DNA from: SBAX01 sp964646605 | GTDB lineage: Bacteria > Planctomycetota > Phycisphaerae > UBA1845 | Assembly: GCA_964646605.1 (NCBI GenBank) | Contig: CAZYEX010000030.1 | Span: 1-18,314 of the forward strand | Length of the DNA: 18,314 nucleotides | Direction of reading: 5' to 3' | In this document: positions 7,701-14,912 of the stretch, piece after piece | Layout of the letters: the number at the start of each line of letters is the position of its first letter | Position numbering within the stretch: the first letter of the stretch is position 1 | Notes under the pieces: generated by a model | Seen by the model: the letters and a program-made list of their open reading frames with translations, nothing else | What the model was told of the DNA's origin: nothing | Database searches by the model: none | Translations under genes and position numbers: made by a program

Positions 7701-9026
7701 GTGGTTGCGAGACATGCCAAGGAACCCGCGCGGGTCAGGCCGATCATCCCCCTGCTGGATTACCAGCGGCGGGATGTCGAGTGCGACGCCCGCTTCCGGT
7801 GGAACTGCTGGGCCCGGCAGACGGGTAAGAGCTTTACCAAGTCCCTGCGCCGGATTCTACGGGGACTTGTCCGCCGTCGAACGCAGATTTTTCTCTCCGC
7901 CGGGGAGCGGCAAAGCCGGGAGTTGATGCTCAAAGCGCGGCAGCACTGCCAGGCGCTCAAGATCGCCACGGATTACTATGACAATCGCTTTTTCCGCGAC
8001 CTGGGCGTTCGGCAACTGGAAATCCATCTGCCCGGCGGGGTGCGCATCATCGGACTGCCCGCCAATCCCCAGACCGCCCGCGGATACACCGGCGACGTTT
8101 TTCTCGACGAGTTCGCCATGCACGCCTTCGACCGCGACATCTGGGGGGCGATGTTTCCCACGCTACTTCGCGGCGGGGGCGAACTGGACATCGCCTCGAC
8201 GCCCAAGGGCTGCGGCAACATGTTCTATGAACTGCGCGACAACCCGCAGTTCTCCACCAGCGTTGTTCGACTGCCCGACGCCATTGAGCAGGGCCTGGAC
8301 GTGGATGCCGAGCAGATGCGCCGGGCGATGGGCGACGAGGAGCTCTATCGACAGGAGTTCCTCTGCGAATTCCTCGATGAGGCCGCCGCGTTCCTGACCT
8401 ACGAACAGATCGCGGGCTGCACGGACGCGACTCTGGTCACGCATGACGATCTGCGGGCGCTCGAAAATGACAAACGCGAGCTGTTCGCGGGAGTGGACAT
8501 TGGCCGGGTGCGCGATCTGACCGTCCTATGGGTTCTCGCCCTGGAGGGGGATCAGCTTCAGACGGTCGCCCTGGTCGAGCTGGCCAGTGCTCCCTTTGCC
8601 GAACAGTTCGAGCAACTGACGCAATTATTGTCGTTGCACACACTGCGAAAGTGTTGCATGGACGCCGGGGGACTGGGAATGCAACTGGCCGAGCAGGCGG
8701 TCGAACATTTCGGCGCCCATCGGGTGGAGCCCATTACCTTCACTGCCGCGCTGAAATCACAACTGGCCTCCGCGCTCCGCATCGCCGTCGAGTCCCAACG
8801 CATTCGCATTCCGGCGGATGAGAAAATTCGCAATGACTGGCATTCCGTCGAGCGGTCCATGACCGAGGCGGGTCATTTCCGTCTGGCGGCGCCGCGCCGC
8901 GAGGGGAGTCACGCGGACCGGTTTTGGGCGGCGGCCCTGGCGGTCCATGCGGCGCAATGCAATCCGGGTCCCGTCGAAAGTATGTCCCTAAGGCCGCTGC
9001 AGTTTGCAAGACGAGGTACATGGTGA
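7701..9026 (+). CDS. phage terminase large subunit, Mu gp28-like
   Basis: A 441-aa two-domain DNA-packaging motor. The ATPase domain carries Walker A ARQTGKS (38-44), Walker B VFLDEF (133-138) and a coupling-type IASTPKG (164-170). The C-terminal RNase H-like nuclease domain shows acidic residues in AGVDIGR (Asp266), MDAGGLG (Asp321) and SHADRFWAA near the C-terminus. The sequence style (LLDYQRRD, STPKG, YRQEFLCEF) fits the Mu-like family of large terminases. GTG at 7701 is the first possible start, since an in-frame TAG precedes it at 7695-7697; the RBS is weak. No small terminase lies upstream. It opens the head module and ends 25 nt before the portal. All key motifs are intact, so this is not an obvious pseudogene. 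Confidence 0.92.
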   Translation: MVARHAKEPARVRPIIPLLDYQRRDVECDARFRWNCWARQTGKSFTKSLRRILRGLVRRRTQIFLSAGERQSRELMLKARQHCQALKIATDYYDNRFFRDLGVRQLEIHLPGGVRIIGLPANPQTARGYTGDVFLDEFAMHAFDRDIWGAMFPTLLRGGGELDIASTPKGCGNMFYELRDNPQFSTSVVRLPDAIEQGLDVDAEQMRRAMGDEELYRQEFLCEFLDEAAAFLTYEQIAGCTDATLVTHDDLRALENDKRELFAGVDIGRVRDLTVLWVLALEGDQLQTVALVELASAPFAEQFEQLTQLLSLHTLRKCCMDAGGLGMQLAEQAVEHFGAHRVEPITFTAALKSQLASALRIAVESQRIRIPADEKIRNDWHSVERSMTEAGHFRLAAPRREGSHADRFWAAALAVHAAQCNPGPVESMSLRPLQFARRGTW

Positions 9027-9051
9027 AACGAAATGCGGAGTGGAGTGCGAT

Positions 9052-10326
9052 ATGAAATGGACTAGACGCATCGTGAACGCAATCCGGTCTGCATCGACGG
9101 ACAGACCGAAACCGGGACTGGTGGTCATGCCGCGTAAGGAGGATTCGGTCCGTGACTATCCGAGTGCGGGACTGACGCCCTCTCGACTGGCGGCCATTCT
9201 TCGCGAAGCGGATGACGGGGCGCTATCGACGGCCATGGAACTGTTCGAGCAAATGGAGGAAAAGGATGCACACTTGTACTCCATTGCCAACACGCGTCGG
9301 TTGGCGCTGACCGGACTGGACTGGCAAATCGTCAGCGCCGCCGATATGCGCTCAGACCTCGATCGGAGACTCGCCGACGAAACCGCGGACTACTGCCGTG
9401 CGATCCTGCTGGACGCGGAGTCGTTTGACGAGGCCTTGCAGCATTTGGCTCTGGCCGTCGGGCGGAATATCGCCATCGCGGAGATCGTCTGGGATTTTGT
9501 GGACGACGGACTTCGCCCGGTGGAGTTTGTTCCCGTCGATTTCACGCGCATCGTCTTCGACGAGTTGGACCGCCCTCGCATTCTCACGGCCGAGGCGCCG
9601 CACGAGGGAATGGACATTCCGCGCCACAAATTTCTCGTGCATGCCCCGCACAGTGTAAGCGGTCATCCGCAGCGCGGCGGTCTGCTGCGCGTGACGGCCA
9701 TGGCCTATTTGGCGAAGAACCTGTCTCTGAAGGACTGGATGATCTTCGCGGAAATCTTCGGCATGCCGGTGCGCATCGCGCGCTATGAGCCGACGGCAAC
9801 GGCGGAAGAGAAAAAAGAACTGCTGCACATGTTGGAGTCGTTGGGGAGCAATGCCGCGGGGATCTTCAGCCGAGCGGTGGAGTTGCAGATCGTGGAAGCC
9901 AACCGCGGACGCGCCGGCCCGCCGTATGAAAATCTGGTGGACTTCCTCAACCGCGAAATGAGCAAGGCCTGGTTGGGGCAGACTTTGACCACCGACATCA
10001 CGGGACAGAGCGGCTCCATCGCCGCCAGTCAGGTTCATGAGACGGTACGGAAGGACATTCTCGCCGATGACATACGCAAGGAGGCCCGCACCGTCCGCCG
10101 CGATCTGCTGGCGCCCATGGTGCGCATGCGTTTCGGCGCCAACGCCCCCGTGCCGTTTTTCACCCGCCGCTCGGCTCGCCCGGGAACCACGAAGGAACTG
10201 GCCGACGTTCTGGACGTGGCCGTGAATCAACTGGGGGCCAAGGTCCCGCTGGCGTGGGCCCATGAAGCGCTGGGGATTCCCTCGGTAGGCGCGGAGGAGG
10301 CGGCTCTGCCCGGATCGGGGCGGTGA
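9052..10326 (+). CDS. phage portal protein, DUF935 (Mu gp29-like)
   Basis: A 424-aa protein of the DUF935 portal family. Portals form the ring at one capsid vertex through which terminase drives DNA. Family-like features are the N-terminal GLTPSRLAAILREAD segment, EKDAHLYSIANTRRLALTGLDWQI, the acidic AIAEIVWDF region, FLVHAP, the LKDWMIFAEIFGMPVRIARYEP block and TLTTDITGQSGSIAASQVHETVRKD towards the C-terminus. ATG 9052 is chosen because GGAGTGGAG lies about 6 nt upstream; a TTG at 9004 in the same frame would overlap the terminase gene. The position straight after terminase matches Mu. A separate gpF-like head-morphogenesis gene, which often follows in Mu-like phages, is absent. Confidence 0.92.
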   Translation: MKWTRRIVNAIRSASTDRPKPGLVVMPRKEDSVRDYPSAGLTPSRLAAILREADDGALSTAMELFEQMEEKDAHLYSIANTRRLALTGLDWQIVSAADMRSDLDRRLADETADYCRAILLDAESFDEALQHLALAVGRNIAIAEIVWDFVDDGLRPVEFVPVDFTRIVFDELDRPRILTAEAPHEGMDIPRHKFLVHAPHSVSGHPQRGGLLRVTAMAYLAKNLSLKDWMIFAEIFGMPVRIARYEPTATAEEKKELLHMLESLGSNAAGIFSRAVELQIVEANRGRAGPPYENLVDFLNREMSKAWLGQTLTTDITGQSGSIAASQVHETVRKDILADDIRKEARTVRRDLLAPMVRMRFGANAPVPFFTRRSARPGTTKELADVLDVAVNQLGAKVPLAWAHEALGIPSVGAEEAALPGSGR

Positions 10327-10345
10327 TCGGTGGAACAGACACAAT

Positions 10346-10359
10346 CGGGCGAGCGCCCG
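10346..10359. other. short perfect hairpin after the portal gene
   Basis: CGGGC-GAGC-GCCCG forms a compact 5-bp stem-loop 20 nt downstream of the portal stop. Without a U-tract it is more likely an mRNA-processing or stability element than a terminator. Confidence 0.35.
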
Positions 10360-10380
10360 GCAAGTTATCTAGGGCGACGG

Positions 10381-10408
10381 ATGAGTGATGAGGAATGACT
10401 GCGAGGAA
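10381..10408. repeat. period-7 array between portal and protease genes
   Basis: Heptamers ATGAGTG, ATGAGGA, ATGACTG and CGAGGAA run in register. The last unit supplies the GAGGA that serves as ribosome binding site for the ATG at 10412, so the array forms part of the translation signal. Confidence 0.65.
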
Positions 10409-10411
10409 ACG

Positions 10412-11353
10412 ATGATCAAAACGCGATTGACAGTGAATGCGATGAAAGACGAAATGCGGGCTCTGCATTCCGCGGCCCTGCCGGGCGAGAGCCTTCCGCA
10501 GCGCGTCCTGCTTGCTCCGTGGGGACAAGTGGAGAGCACCCGCGGGCGTTTCGTGGTGGACGAGGAATCGGCGCAGATGGCGGTGGCCGCGTTCGAGGAA
10601 CACGGGACGGATCTGCCCATCGACTACGAGCATCAGACGTTGGGCGGAGCGTTCGCCTCGCCCAGCGGGCAGGCTCCGGCGGCGGGATGGATCAAGCGGA
10701 TCGTCGCCGAGCCGGGCGTGGGACTGCTGGCGGAAATCGAGTGGACGGATCAGGCGCGGCAGCTGCTGTCGGCCAAGGAGTACCGCTATCTCTCGCCGGT
10801 TGCGATCGTACGTAAGAGCGACCGTAAGTTGGTGGCGATTCACTCCGCGGCACTCACCAACAAGCCCGCGATCGTGGGGATGCAGCCCATCGTCAACGGT
10901 GGTTCGGTGCCCGACGCCGAGGAGGGTGAGCCTCTGGAGCGTTTGCGCCGGGGGTTGGACCTTCCCGAGGAGGTCGGGGCGGAGGAGGTTCTGCTGGCGG
11001 CTGGTGAGCGTCTGCTCGACCTGCAGCGTCGGCAGAGGCAGCACGTCGTCGAGGAGCGCGTCCGCGAGGCCATGCGGGCGGGCAAGCTGGTCGAAGCACA
11101 ACGGGCGTGGGCCGAGGCTCTGATCGCCCGCGAGGAGGCGCTGTTCGAGGAGTGGTTTCGAACGGCGCCGGTGGTGGTCGCAGCGGGACGGACGGTGCTG
11201 CCGCTGACGGCGGACGTGGGCGAGCGGCGTCAACAGACGGCCGCGACCGGGGCTCGAGCGGAGTTCCGCACCCATCGCCTTCTCGCCGGATTGACCACCG
11301 AAGAGGCCTATGTCGCGGACGCGGTTCGAAACGCCGAAACGCTGAAAAACTGA
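10412..11353 (+). CDS. Mu gpI-like capsid maturation protease/scaffold
   Basis: A 313-aa protein of the Mu gpI protease family. The N-terminal ~150 residues hold the protease-like domain (VLLAPWGQVEST, DLPIDYEHQT, AAGWIKRI, KEYRYLSPVAI and HSAALTNKPAI blocks). The remainder is highly charged, Arg/Glu/Ala-rich and predicted helical, as expected for a scaffold segment. In Mu this gene yields both protease and scaffold and acts on the capsid before DNA packaging. The start at 10412 has GAGGA 5 nt upstream; an in-frame GTG at 10385 lies inside the repeat array and is less likely. The last residues (RNAETLKN) are encoded by the octamer array at 11327-11366, so the original C-terminus may have differed. 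Confidence 0.9.
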   Translation: MIKTRLTVNAMKDEMRALHSAALPGESLPQRVLLAPWGQVESTRGRFVVDEESAQMAVAAFEEHGTDLPIDYEHQTLGGAFASPSGQAPAAGWIKRIVAEPGVGLLAEIEWTDQARQLLSAKEYRYLSPVAIVRKSDRKLVAIHSAALTNKPAIVGMQPIVNGGSVPDAEEGEPLERLRRGLDLPEEVGAEEVLLAAGERLLDLQRRQRQHVVEERVREAMRAGKLVEAQRAWAEALIAREEALFEEWFRTAPVVVAAGRTVLPLTADVGERRQQTAATGARAEFRTHRLLAGLTTEEAYVADAVRNAETLKN

Positions 11354-11366
11354 AACGCCGAAACGG
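11327..11366. repeat. period-8 tandem array crossing the protease stop codon
   Basis: Five octamers read CGAAACGC, CGAAACGC, TGAAAAAC, TGAAACGC and CGAAACGG. The first three encode the end of the protease and the fourth supplies its TGA stop; the array then continues into the spacer. This shows the array grew into, or was recruited by, the gene end. Confidence 0.85.
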
Positions 11367-11390
11367 CCTATCAGAAAGGGATGACATCGG

Positions 11391-12155
11391 ATGGCACTAA
11401 CAAAGAATCGAGACGTGGATCACTATGTGGATCAGGAGCTGCGGACCTTCCAGGTCGCGGCGGCCAAGCGCATCTTCAAGGGCGGGAATGTGGGACTCAG
11501 CGCCGCGGGGTATGCCCAGCCGCTGATCGCCGGAGACCCGTTCGTGGGGATTGCGTATGAGGAGGCGGACAACACCAGCGGTGCCGCCGGGGCGCTCACC
11601 GTGCGCGTGTACACCGTCGGCGACTTCGGTCACACGCTCAGCGGGGCGACGATTGCGCATCTGGGCCGGCCGGTGTTCGCCTCGGCGGACGACACCCTGA
11701 CCTTCACGGCCATGGGCAACTCGTATGTCGGATACGTGCAGGATTTCGTCACCACCAATGAGATCATCCTGCGCATCGACCCGGAGCGGGCCAAGGTCAA
11801 GACGATCATTCATGCGGTGGAGGACTTGGGCGCGGGAGCGGACATCGCGGCGCGGGCCGTACACCACTTCGACAATGCGGGATGGCTCGTCTCGGCACGA
11901 GTGGTCAATCAGGCGACGGCCGCGGCGGGCATTGACAACGCCAATACCTGCGTAGTGACACTGACCACGGATGCGGGGGCCGTGGTGAGTACGACCTTCA
12001 ACGCCACGACCGTGTTCCCGACGGCGAATACCAAGTTCGACATGGGGGCGCTGAGCAACACCCAAGTTCGCGGCGGATACATCATGACCCTGGCCGTCAC
12101 CAATGGGGCGACGGCGAACCCCGGACCGTTCCTGGTGGAAGTGGACTATCTGTAA
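11391..12155 (+). CDS. capsid decoration/stabilisation-like protein
   Basis: A 254-aa protein placed between protease and major capsid genes, the usual slot for a decoration protein. The N-terminal ~120 residues (MALTKNRDVDHYVDQ, an AGYAQPLIAGDPFVGIAYEEADN stretch rich in Gly and beta-prone residues, then LGRPVFASADDTLTFT and GYVQDF) resemble the DUF2190 capsid-cement type, in which a short domain covers capsid threefold sites. The C-terminal ~130 residues (from about AARAVHHFDNAG) are an extra beta-rich, Thr/Ala-rich domain that I do not recognise; it may face outward. AAAGGGA lies about 10 nt upstream of the ATG. Family assignment is moderate; the structural role is well supported by position and composition. 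Confidence 0.72.
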   Translation: MALTKNRDVDHYVDQELRTFQVAAAKRIFKGGNVGLSAAGYAQPLIAGDPFVGIAYEEADNTSGAAGALTVRVYTVGDFGHTLSGATIAHLGRPVFASADDTLTFTAMGNSYVGYVQDFVTTNEIILRIDPERAKVKTIIHAVEDLGAGADIAARAVHHFDNAGWLVSARVVNQATAAAGIDNANTCVVTLTTDAGAVVSTTFNATTVFPTANTKFDMGALSNTQVRGGYIMTLAVTNGATANPGPFLVEVDYL

Positions 12156-12159
12156 GAAG

Positions 12160-12223
12160 GCGGAATGCGGAATGGTGAATGCGGAAAACCTCTTCATTCC
12201 GCATTCCCAATTCCGCATTCACC
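12160..12223. repeat. heptamer inverted-repeat array upstream of the capsid gene
   Basis: The left arm (12160-12187) is four heptamers of the type GCGGAAT/GGTGAAT. The right arm (12196-12223) is four heptamers of the type ATTCCGC/ATTCACC. The arms are separated by 8 nt and can fold into a roughly 28-bp imperfect stem. It begins 4 nt after the decoration gene stop. It could attenuate transcription or protect mRNA, and it matches the array on the far side of the capsid gene. Confidence 0.88.
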
Positions 12224-12270
12224 GTTGACAATCCTCACGTGAAACGAGCACAAAAGAAAGGAGCGCCACG

Positions 12271-13194
12271 ATGGCGATCATCAACACAGGCTTATTGACC
12301 AAGGGGCTGCGCAGCGAGTTTTTCTCGCGCTACGACGCGGCTGTCACCCATTACCAAGACCTCACCACGCGCATTCAGTCCAATTCGGACACGGAAACAT
12401 ACAAGTGGCTGGGGTCCATGCCCAGGATGCGCGAATGGGGCACGGGCCGGCTGGCCAAAGGACTGGGGACGGAATCGTATTCGGTGGAAAACCTCAAATA
12501 TGAGTCCACGCTGGAGGTCGATCGGGATGAAGTCTCCGACGACAAGACGGGTCAGATCCGCGTGCGGATCGGAGAACTGGCGATCCGGGCCGCGAGTCAC
12601 AAAGACTTCCTGATTTCGCAACTGCTCATCAACGGGGCGACGTCGGGATTCAACAGCTACGACGGCGTGACGTTCTTCAACGACGCGCACGTCTCCGGGG
12701 CTTCGGGCTCGCAGGACAACAAGTTGACCAGCACGGCCGTGGACATCAACAATCCGACCACGGAGGAATTCAAGGCGGCGTTGACCAGGGGGATCGGGGC
12801 CATGCTGGCGTTCAAGGATGACCAGGGCGAGCCGATGTCCATCTCCGCGACGGGGCTGGCGTGCGTTGTGCCGACGACGATGTATATGCGGGCCCTGGAG
12901 GCGGTGAGCGCCGCGGTGACCAGCAGTACGAGCAATGTCGTACAGGGCGCAGCGCGGATCATCGCTCTTCCGTGGCTGACCGACGGCAGCAAGTGGTATC
13001 TGCTGAAGACCGACGGGGTGATCCGGCCGTTCATCTTCCAGGACCGCGAGCCGGTGGAGTTTACGGCGCTCACGGAAGAGAGTGATGAAGGATTCCGTCG
13101 TGAAAAGTTCCTCTACGGCGTGCGGGCGCGGTATCGCCTGGCGTACGGGTATTGGCAGTTTGGAGTTCGGACGGACTTCACGGTGCCGACGTAG
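12271..13194 (+). CDS. major capsid protein, Mu gpT-like
   Basis: A 307-aa protein of the Mu gpT major head subunit family; Mu gpT itself is very similar in length. Recognisable blocks are the N-terminal GLLTKGLRSEFFSRYDAA, the KWLGSMPRMREW segment, LKYESTLEVDRDEVSDD, the SYDGVTFFNDAH loop region and the RPFIFQDREPVEF block towards the C-terminus. No N-terminal prodomain is evident. It should form the HK97-fold shell together with the preceding decoration protein and gpI-like scaffold. AAAGGAG lies 8 nt upstream of the ATG. The gene is bordered on both sides by arrays built from the same GCGGAAT heptamer. The frame is intact. Confidence 0.93.
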   Translation: MAIINTGLLTKGLRSEFFSRYDAAVTHYQDLTTRIQSNSDTETYKWLGSMPRMREWGTGRLAKGLGTESYSVENLKYESTLEVDRDEVSDDKTGQIRVRIGELAIRAASHKDFLISQLLINGATSGFNSYDGVTFFNDAHVSGASGSQDNKLTSTAVDINNPTTEEFKAALTRGIGAMLAFKDDQGEPMSISATGLACVVPTTMYMRALEAVSAAVTSSTSNVVQGAARIIALPWLTDGSKWYLLKTDGVIRPFIFQDREPVEFTALTEESDEGFRREKFLYGVRARYRLAYGYWQFGVRTDFTVPT

Positions 13195-13195
13195 G

Positions 13196-13270
13196 AGGAA
13201 TGGTGAATGCGGAATGCGGAACGGTGAAGTTGTCCGGTTTCCGCATTCCCAGTTCCGCATTCCGCATTCT
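13196..13270. repeat. heptamer inverted-repeat array downstream of the capsid gene
   Basis: The left arm (13202-13229) holds GGTGAAT, GCGGAAT, GCGGAAC and GGTGAAG. The right arm (13239-13270) holds ATTCCCA, GTTCCGC, ATTCCGC and ATTC. Positions 13205-13222 and 13252-13269 are perfect 18-bp inverted copies, so a strong stem-loop is expected 2-75 nt after the capsid stop. The units are shared with 12160-12223. Confidence 0.9.
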
Positions 13271-13323
13271 TTGGCTGTCGGCCGCGTTCGGCTCCCCGAG
13301 ACAGCCGTACCGGGAGAATGAGT

Positions 13324-13767
13324 ATGGGTTACATCACCAATGCAGACATTGAGGAACGGGTGGGCAATGCCGCGTATGTGCAGCTTGCCGACGACGACGG
13401 CAACGGCGTGGCGGATGTCGGAATCGTGGATGAAATCCGTCTGGGGGCCGAAGGCGAGGTGAACAGTTACCTGGCCAAGCGGTTCCAGACTCCGATCGAC
13501 CTCGGCTTGCATCCATCATTGTCCGACCTACTCGTGTCCATCTCTCTGGATTTGGCGGAGTACCGTCTGCGGTCGCGCAGACCGCCGGTGTCCGAGGATG
13601 CGCGGCGGCGGCACACGCAGGCCGTTGACTGGCTGGCCAGAGTCTCCGACGGACGCCTTGAACTGCCGGCCCTTTCGGCGGTCGCGGCGAGTTCGACGAA
13701 AGGGACGATCGCATCCACGACCGGGGAAGCACGCGTGTTGTCGCGTGAAGAACTTTCGGACGTGTAG
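13324..13767 (+). CDS. DUF1320 (Mu gp36-like) head-completion protein
   Basis: A 147-aa protein of the DUF1320 family. The N-terminal GYITNADIEERVG is followed by DDDGNGVADVGIVDEIRLGAEGEVNSYLAKRF and a helical segment, LSDLLVSISLDLAEYRLRSRRP, matching the usual layout: a helix, an acidic DxDGxG-like turn, then long helices. In Mu the equivalent gene lies just after the capsid gene and its product acts at the head-tail junction. The start at 13324 is preferred to the ATG at 13318 because GGGAG sits 7 nt upstream of 13324 but only 1 nt upstream of 13318. The length is close to the family norm. Its role in an otherwise tail-less locus is unclear. Confidence 0.85.
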   Translation: MGYITNADIEERVGNAAYVQLADDDGNGVADVGIVDEIRLGAEGEVNSYLAKRFQTPIDLGLHPSLSDLLVSISLDLAEYRLRSRRPPVSEDARRRHTQAVDWLARVSDGRLELPALSAVAASSTKGTIASTTGEARVLSREELSDV

Positions 13768-13773
13768 TTACGA

Positions 13774-13808
13774 GAGACCAATTACCAAATGACCAATGAC
13801 GCCATGAC
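13774..13808. repeat. period-7 array after the DUF1320 gene
   Basis: Heptamers GAGACCA, ATTACCA, AATGACC, AATGACG and CCATGAC run in register in the 82-bp gap. The unit (AAT[GT]ACC) differs from those of neighbouring gaps. No inverted arm is seen. Confidence 0.75.
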
Positions 13809-13849
13809 TGCGGCGGAGGTCATTGCCGATCGGGTTCAGAGGGTAGAAC

Positions 13850-14332
13850 GTGCCTACTGCGGATCGAACGACCATACGGGCGGCGGTTGACGAGCTGGTC
13901 AACAAGCTGCGGAGCAACCTCTCGGCGAATCCGCCGACGGTGACGAAACCGTTTTGGAAGGTGGCGGTCGGCGCAGGGGGCGTGGAAGAATATCCGCGGC
14001 CGTTCTTGACGGTGCATATGCTCCGCGCCCGCGTCGTGGGGACCAGTGACGATGACAAGGCATTCGAGGTGACGGTGCGGATGCGAATGGTGACGGATGT
14101 GTCGGCATCGGATCCGCACGGAGCGGTGCTCGATCGCATCGGGGCGGTGGAGGATTACCTGGATTCCATTCGCGACAGCGGCGTGATCTCCGGCGCGGAA
14201 GGGCCGGACGATCGAACGTGGAGCTTCGACTATCCGCGAACGACGTCGGGGGCGCGGACGGCGACGGCAGAGGCGGAGCAGACGTTCGTGGTGAAGGTGC
14301 AGAGGACGTACAACCGGATACCGGCGACATAG
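13850..14332 (+). CDS. probable neck/tail-completion protein
   Basis: A 160-aa alpha/beta protein in the slot after DUF1320, where Mu-like phages carry small tail-completion or tail-terminator genes (Mu gp37 lies here). The N-terminus is a helix (RTTIRAAVDELVNKLRSNL). It is followed by strands around FWKVAVGAGGVEEYPRPFLTVHMLRARVVG and FEVTVRMRMVTDVSASDPHGAVLDRIGAVEDYLDSI, and a C-terminal EQTFVVKVQRTYNR strand. This pattern is typical of tail terminator-type proteins, but I do not recognise a named family with confidence. The start is GTG at 13850 with GAGGG about 7 nt upstream. The product is probably small and cytoplasmic, assembling at the portal vertex. Confidence 0.6.
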   Translation: MPTADRTTIRAAVDELVNKLRSNLSANPPTVTKPFWKVAVGAGGVEEYPRPFLTVHMLRARVVGTSDDDKAFEVTVRMRMVTDVSASDPHGAVLDRIGAVEDYLDSIRDSGVISGAEGPDDRTWSFDYPRTTSGARTATAEAEQTFVVKVQRTYNRIPAT

Positions 14333-14340
14333 CTCAACTG

Positions 14341-14368
14341 CGGAATTACGAATTACCAATTACCTGGA
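14341..14368. repeat. period-7 array after the neck-protein gene
   Basis: Heptamers CGGAATT, ACGAATT and ACCAATT are followed by the decayed unit ACCTGGA. They begin 9 nt after the stop codon. Further right, TCAGTTGG and CGAGTTGG (about 14376-14391) suggest a second, period-8 register. The rest of the 131-bp gap has no recognisable gene. Confidence 0.7.
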
Positions 14369-14463
14369 ACGTCGGTCAGTTGGCGAGTTGGACGAGGACG
14401 CGGCGGACACGAGAGTTTGGATTTGTCGCCGGCGAGTGAAGGGTTGAGGGCGGCGAGGCAACC

Positions 14464-14910
14464 ATGATTTGGATTTTGGCGACAAGAGGGGCGGCGACGA
14501 AGTTGCGGGCTACGCCCTTTACCGAGGCGGCGATCGAAGGCGTCCACAGTCTGGCGTACAAACCGGGGATCGAGGCCGTTCCGTTTTCGGGGGACGATCC
14601 GACGGCCGGGGCGCTGGGGACATATGCACGCGGCCTGACGCGCATTTCGGGGTTCGTGTTTTCGTACCACGGTTCGGCGGCGGAGACGCTGTTCGCCATT
14701 ACGGCGGGGATTGACCTCATCCTTCGTTACCGGGCCAACGGCCAGAAACGCAAGCGAACGCTCTCGGACGTGGTTTTCGTGGGCGACGCGGCGGTGGTTT
14801 TTCCGAGCATCAACGCGGGCGTGTCGGAGCTGATCGCGGTTCCCTTTCGGGTACAGATTCCGGAAGGCAACACGCTGGGGCAACACGTGACCGACGCGGT
14901 GGAGTCCTAG
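14464..14910 (+). CDS. unrecognised probable virion protein A (148 aa)
   Basis: I do not recognise this family with confidence. The 148-aa product is beta-rich with few charged runs: hydrophobic MIWILATRG at the start, ISGFVFSYHGSAAETLFAITAGIDLILRYRANGQ in the centre, a basic KRKRTL turn, then alternating hydrophobic strands ending in VPFRVQIPEG. It has no signal peptide or credible membrane helix. The hydrophobic pattern, lack of catalytic motifs and position after the neck-type gene suggest a structural protein, perhaps tail-tube-like or capsid-associated. GCGAGG lies about 6 nt upstream of the ATG. Its stop is only 2 nt before the next start, so the two are probably translationally coupled. 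Confidence 0.65.
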   Translation: MIWILATRGAATKLRATPFTEAAIEGVHSLAYKPGIEAVPFSGDDPTAGALGTYARGLTRISGFVFSYHGSAAETLFAITAGIDLILRYRANGQKRKRTLSDVVFVGDAAVVFPSINAGVSELIAVPFRVQIPEGNTLGQHVTDAVES

Positions 14911-14912
14911 GC

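Noticed and set aside
5403..7715. Very long (770-codon) open frame on the minus strand
   Set aside because: It lies antisense to the Fe-S/TPR gene, whose ferredoxin and TPR motifs are unmistakable. The predicted product is Arg/His/Gly-rich with no domain, as expected for the mirror frame of GC-rich coding DNA.
9352..10344. 330-codon minus-strand frame over the portal gene
   Set aside because: It is antisense to a confidently identified DUF935 portal and has no recognisable domain.
12225..12270. Promoter upstream of the capsid gene
   Set aside because: TTGACA appears at about 12226, but no acceptable -10 follows at normal spacing.
12292..13512. 406-codon minus-strand frame over the capsid gene
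   Set aside because: It is antisense to the gpT-like gene, runs through a repeat array and has arginine-rich low-complexity sequence without motifs.
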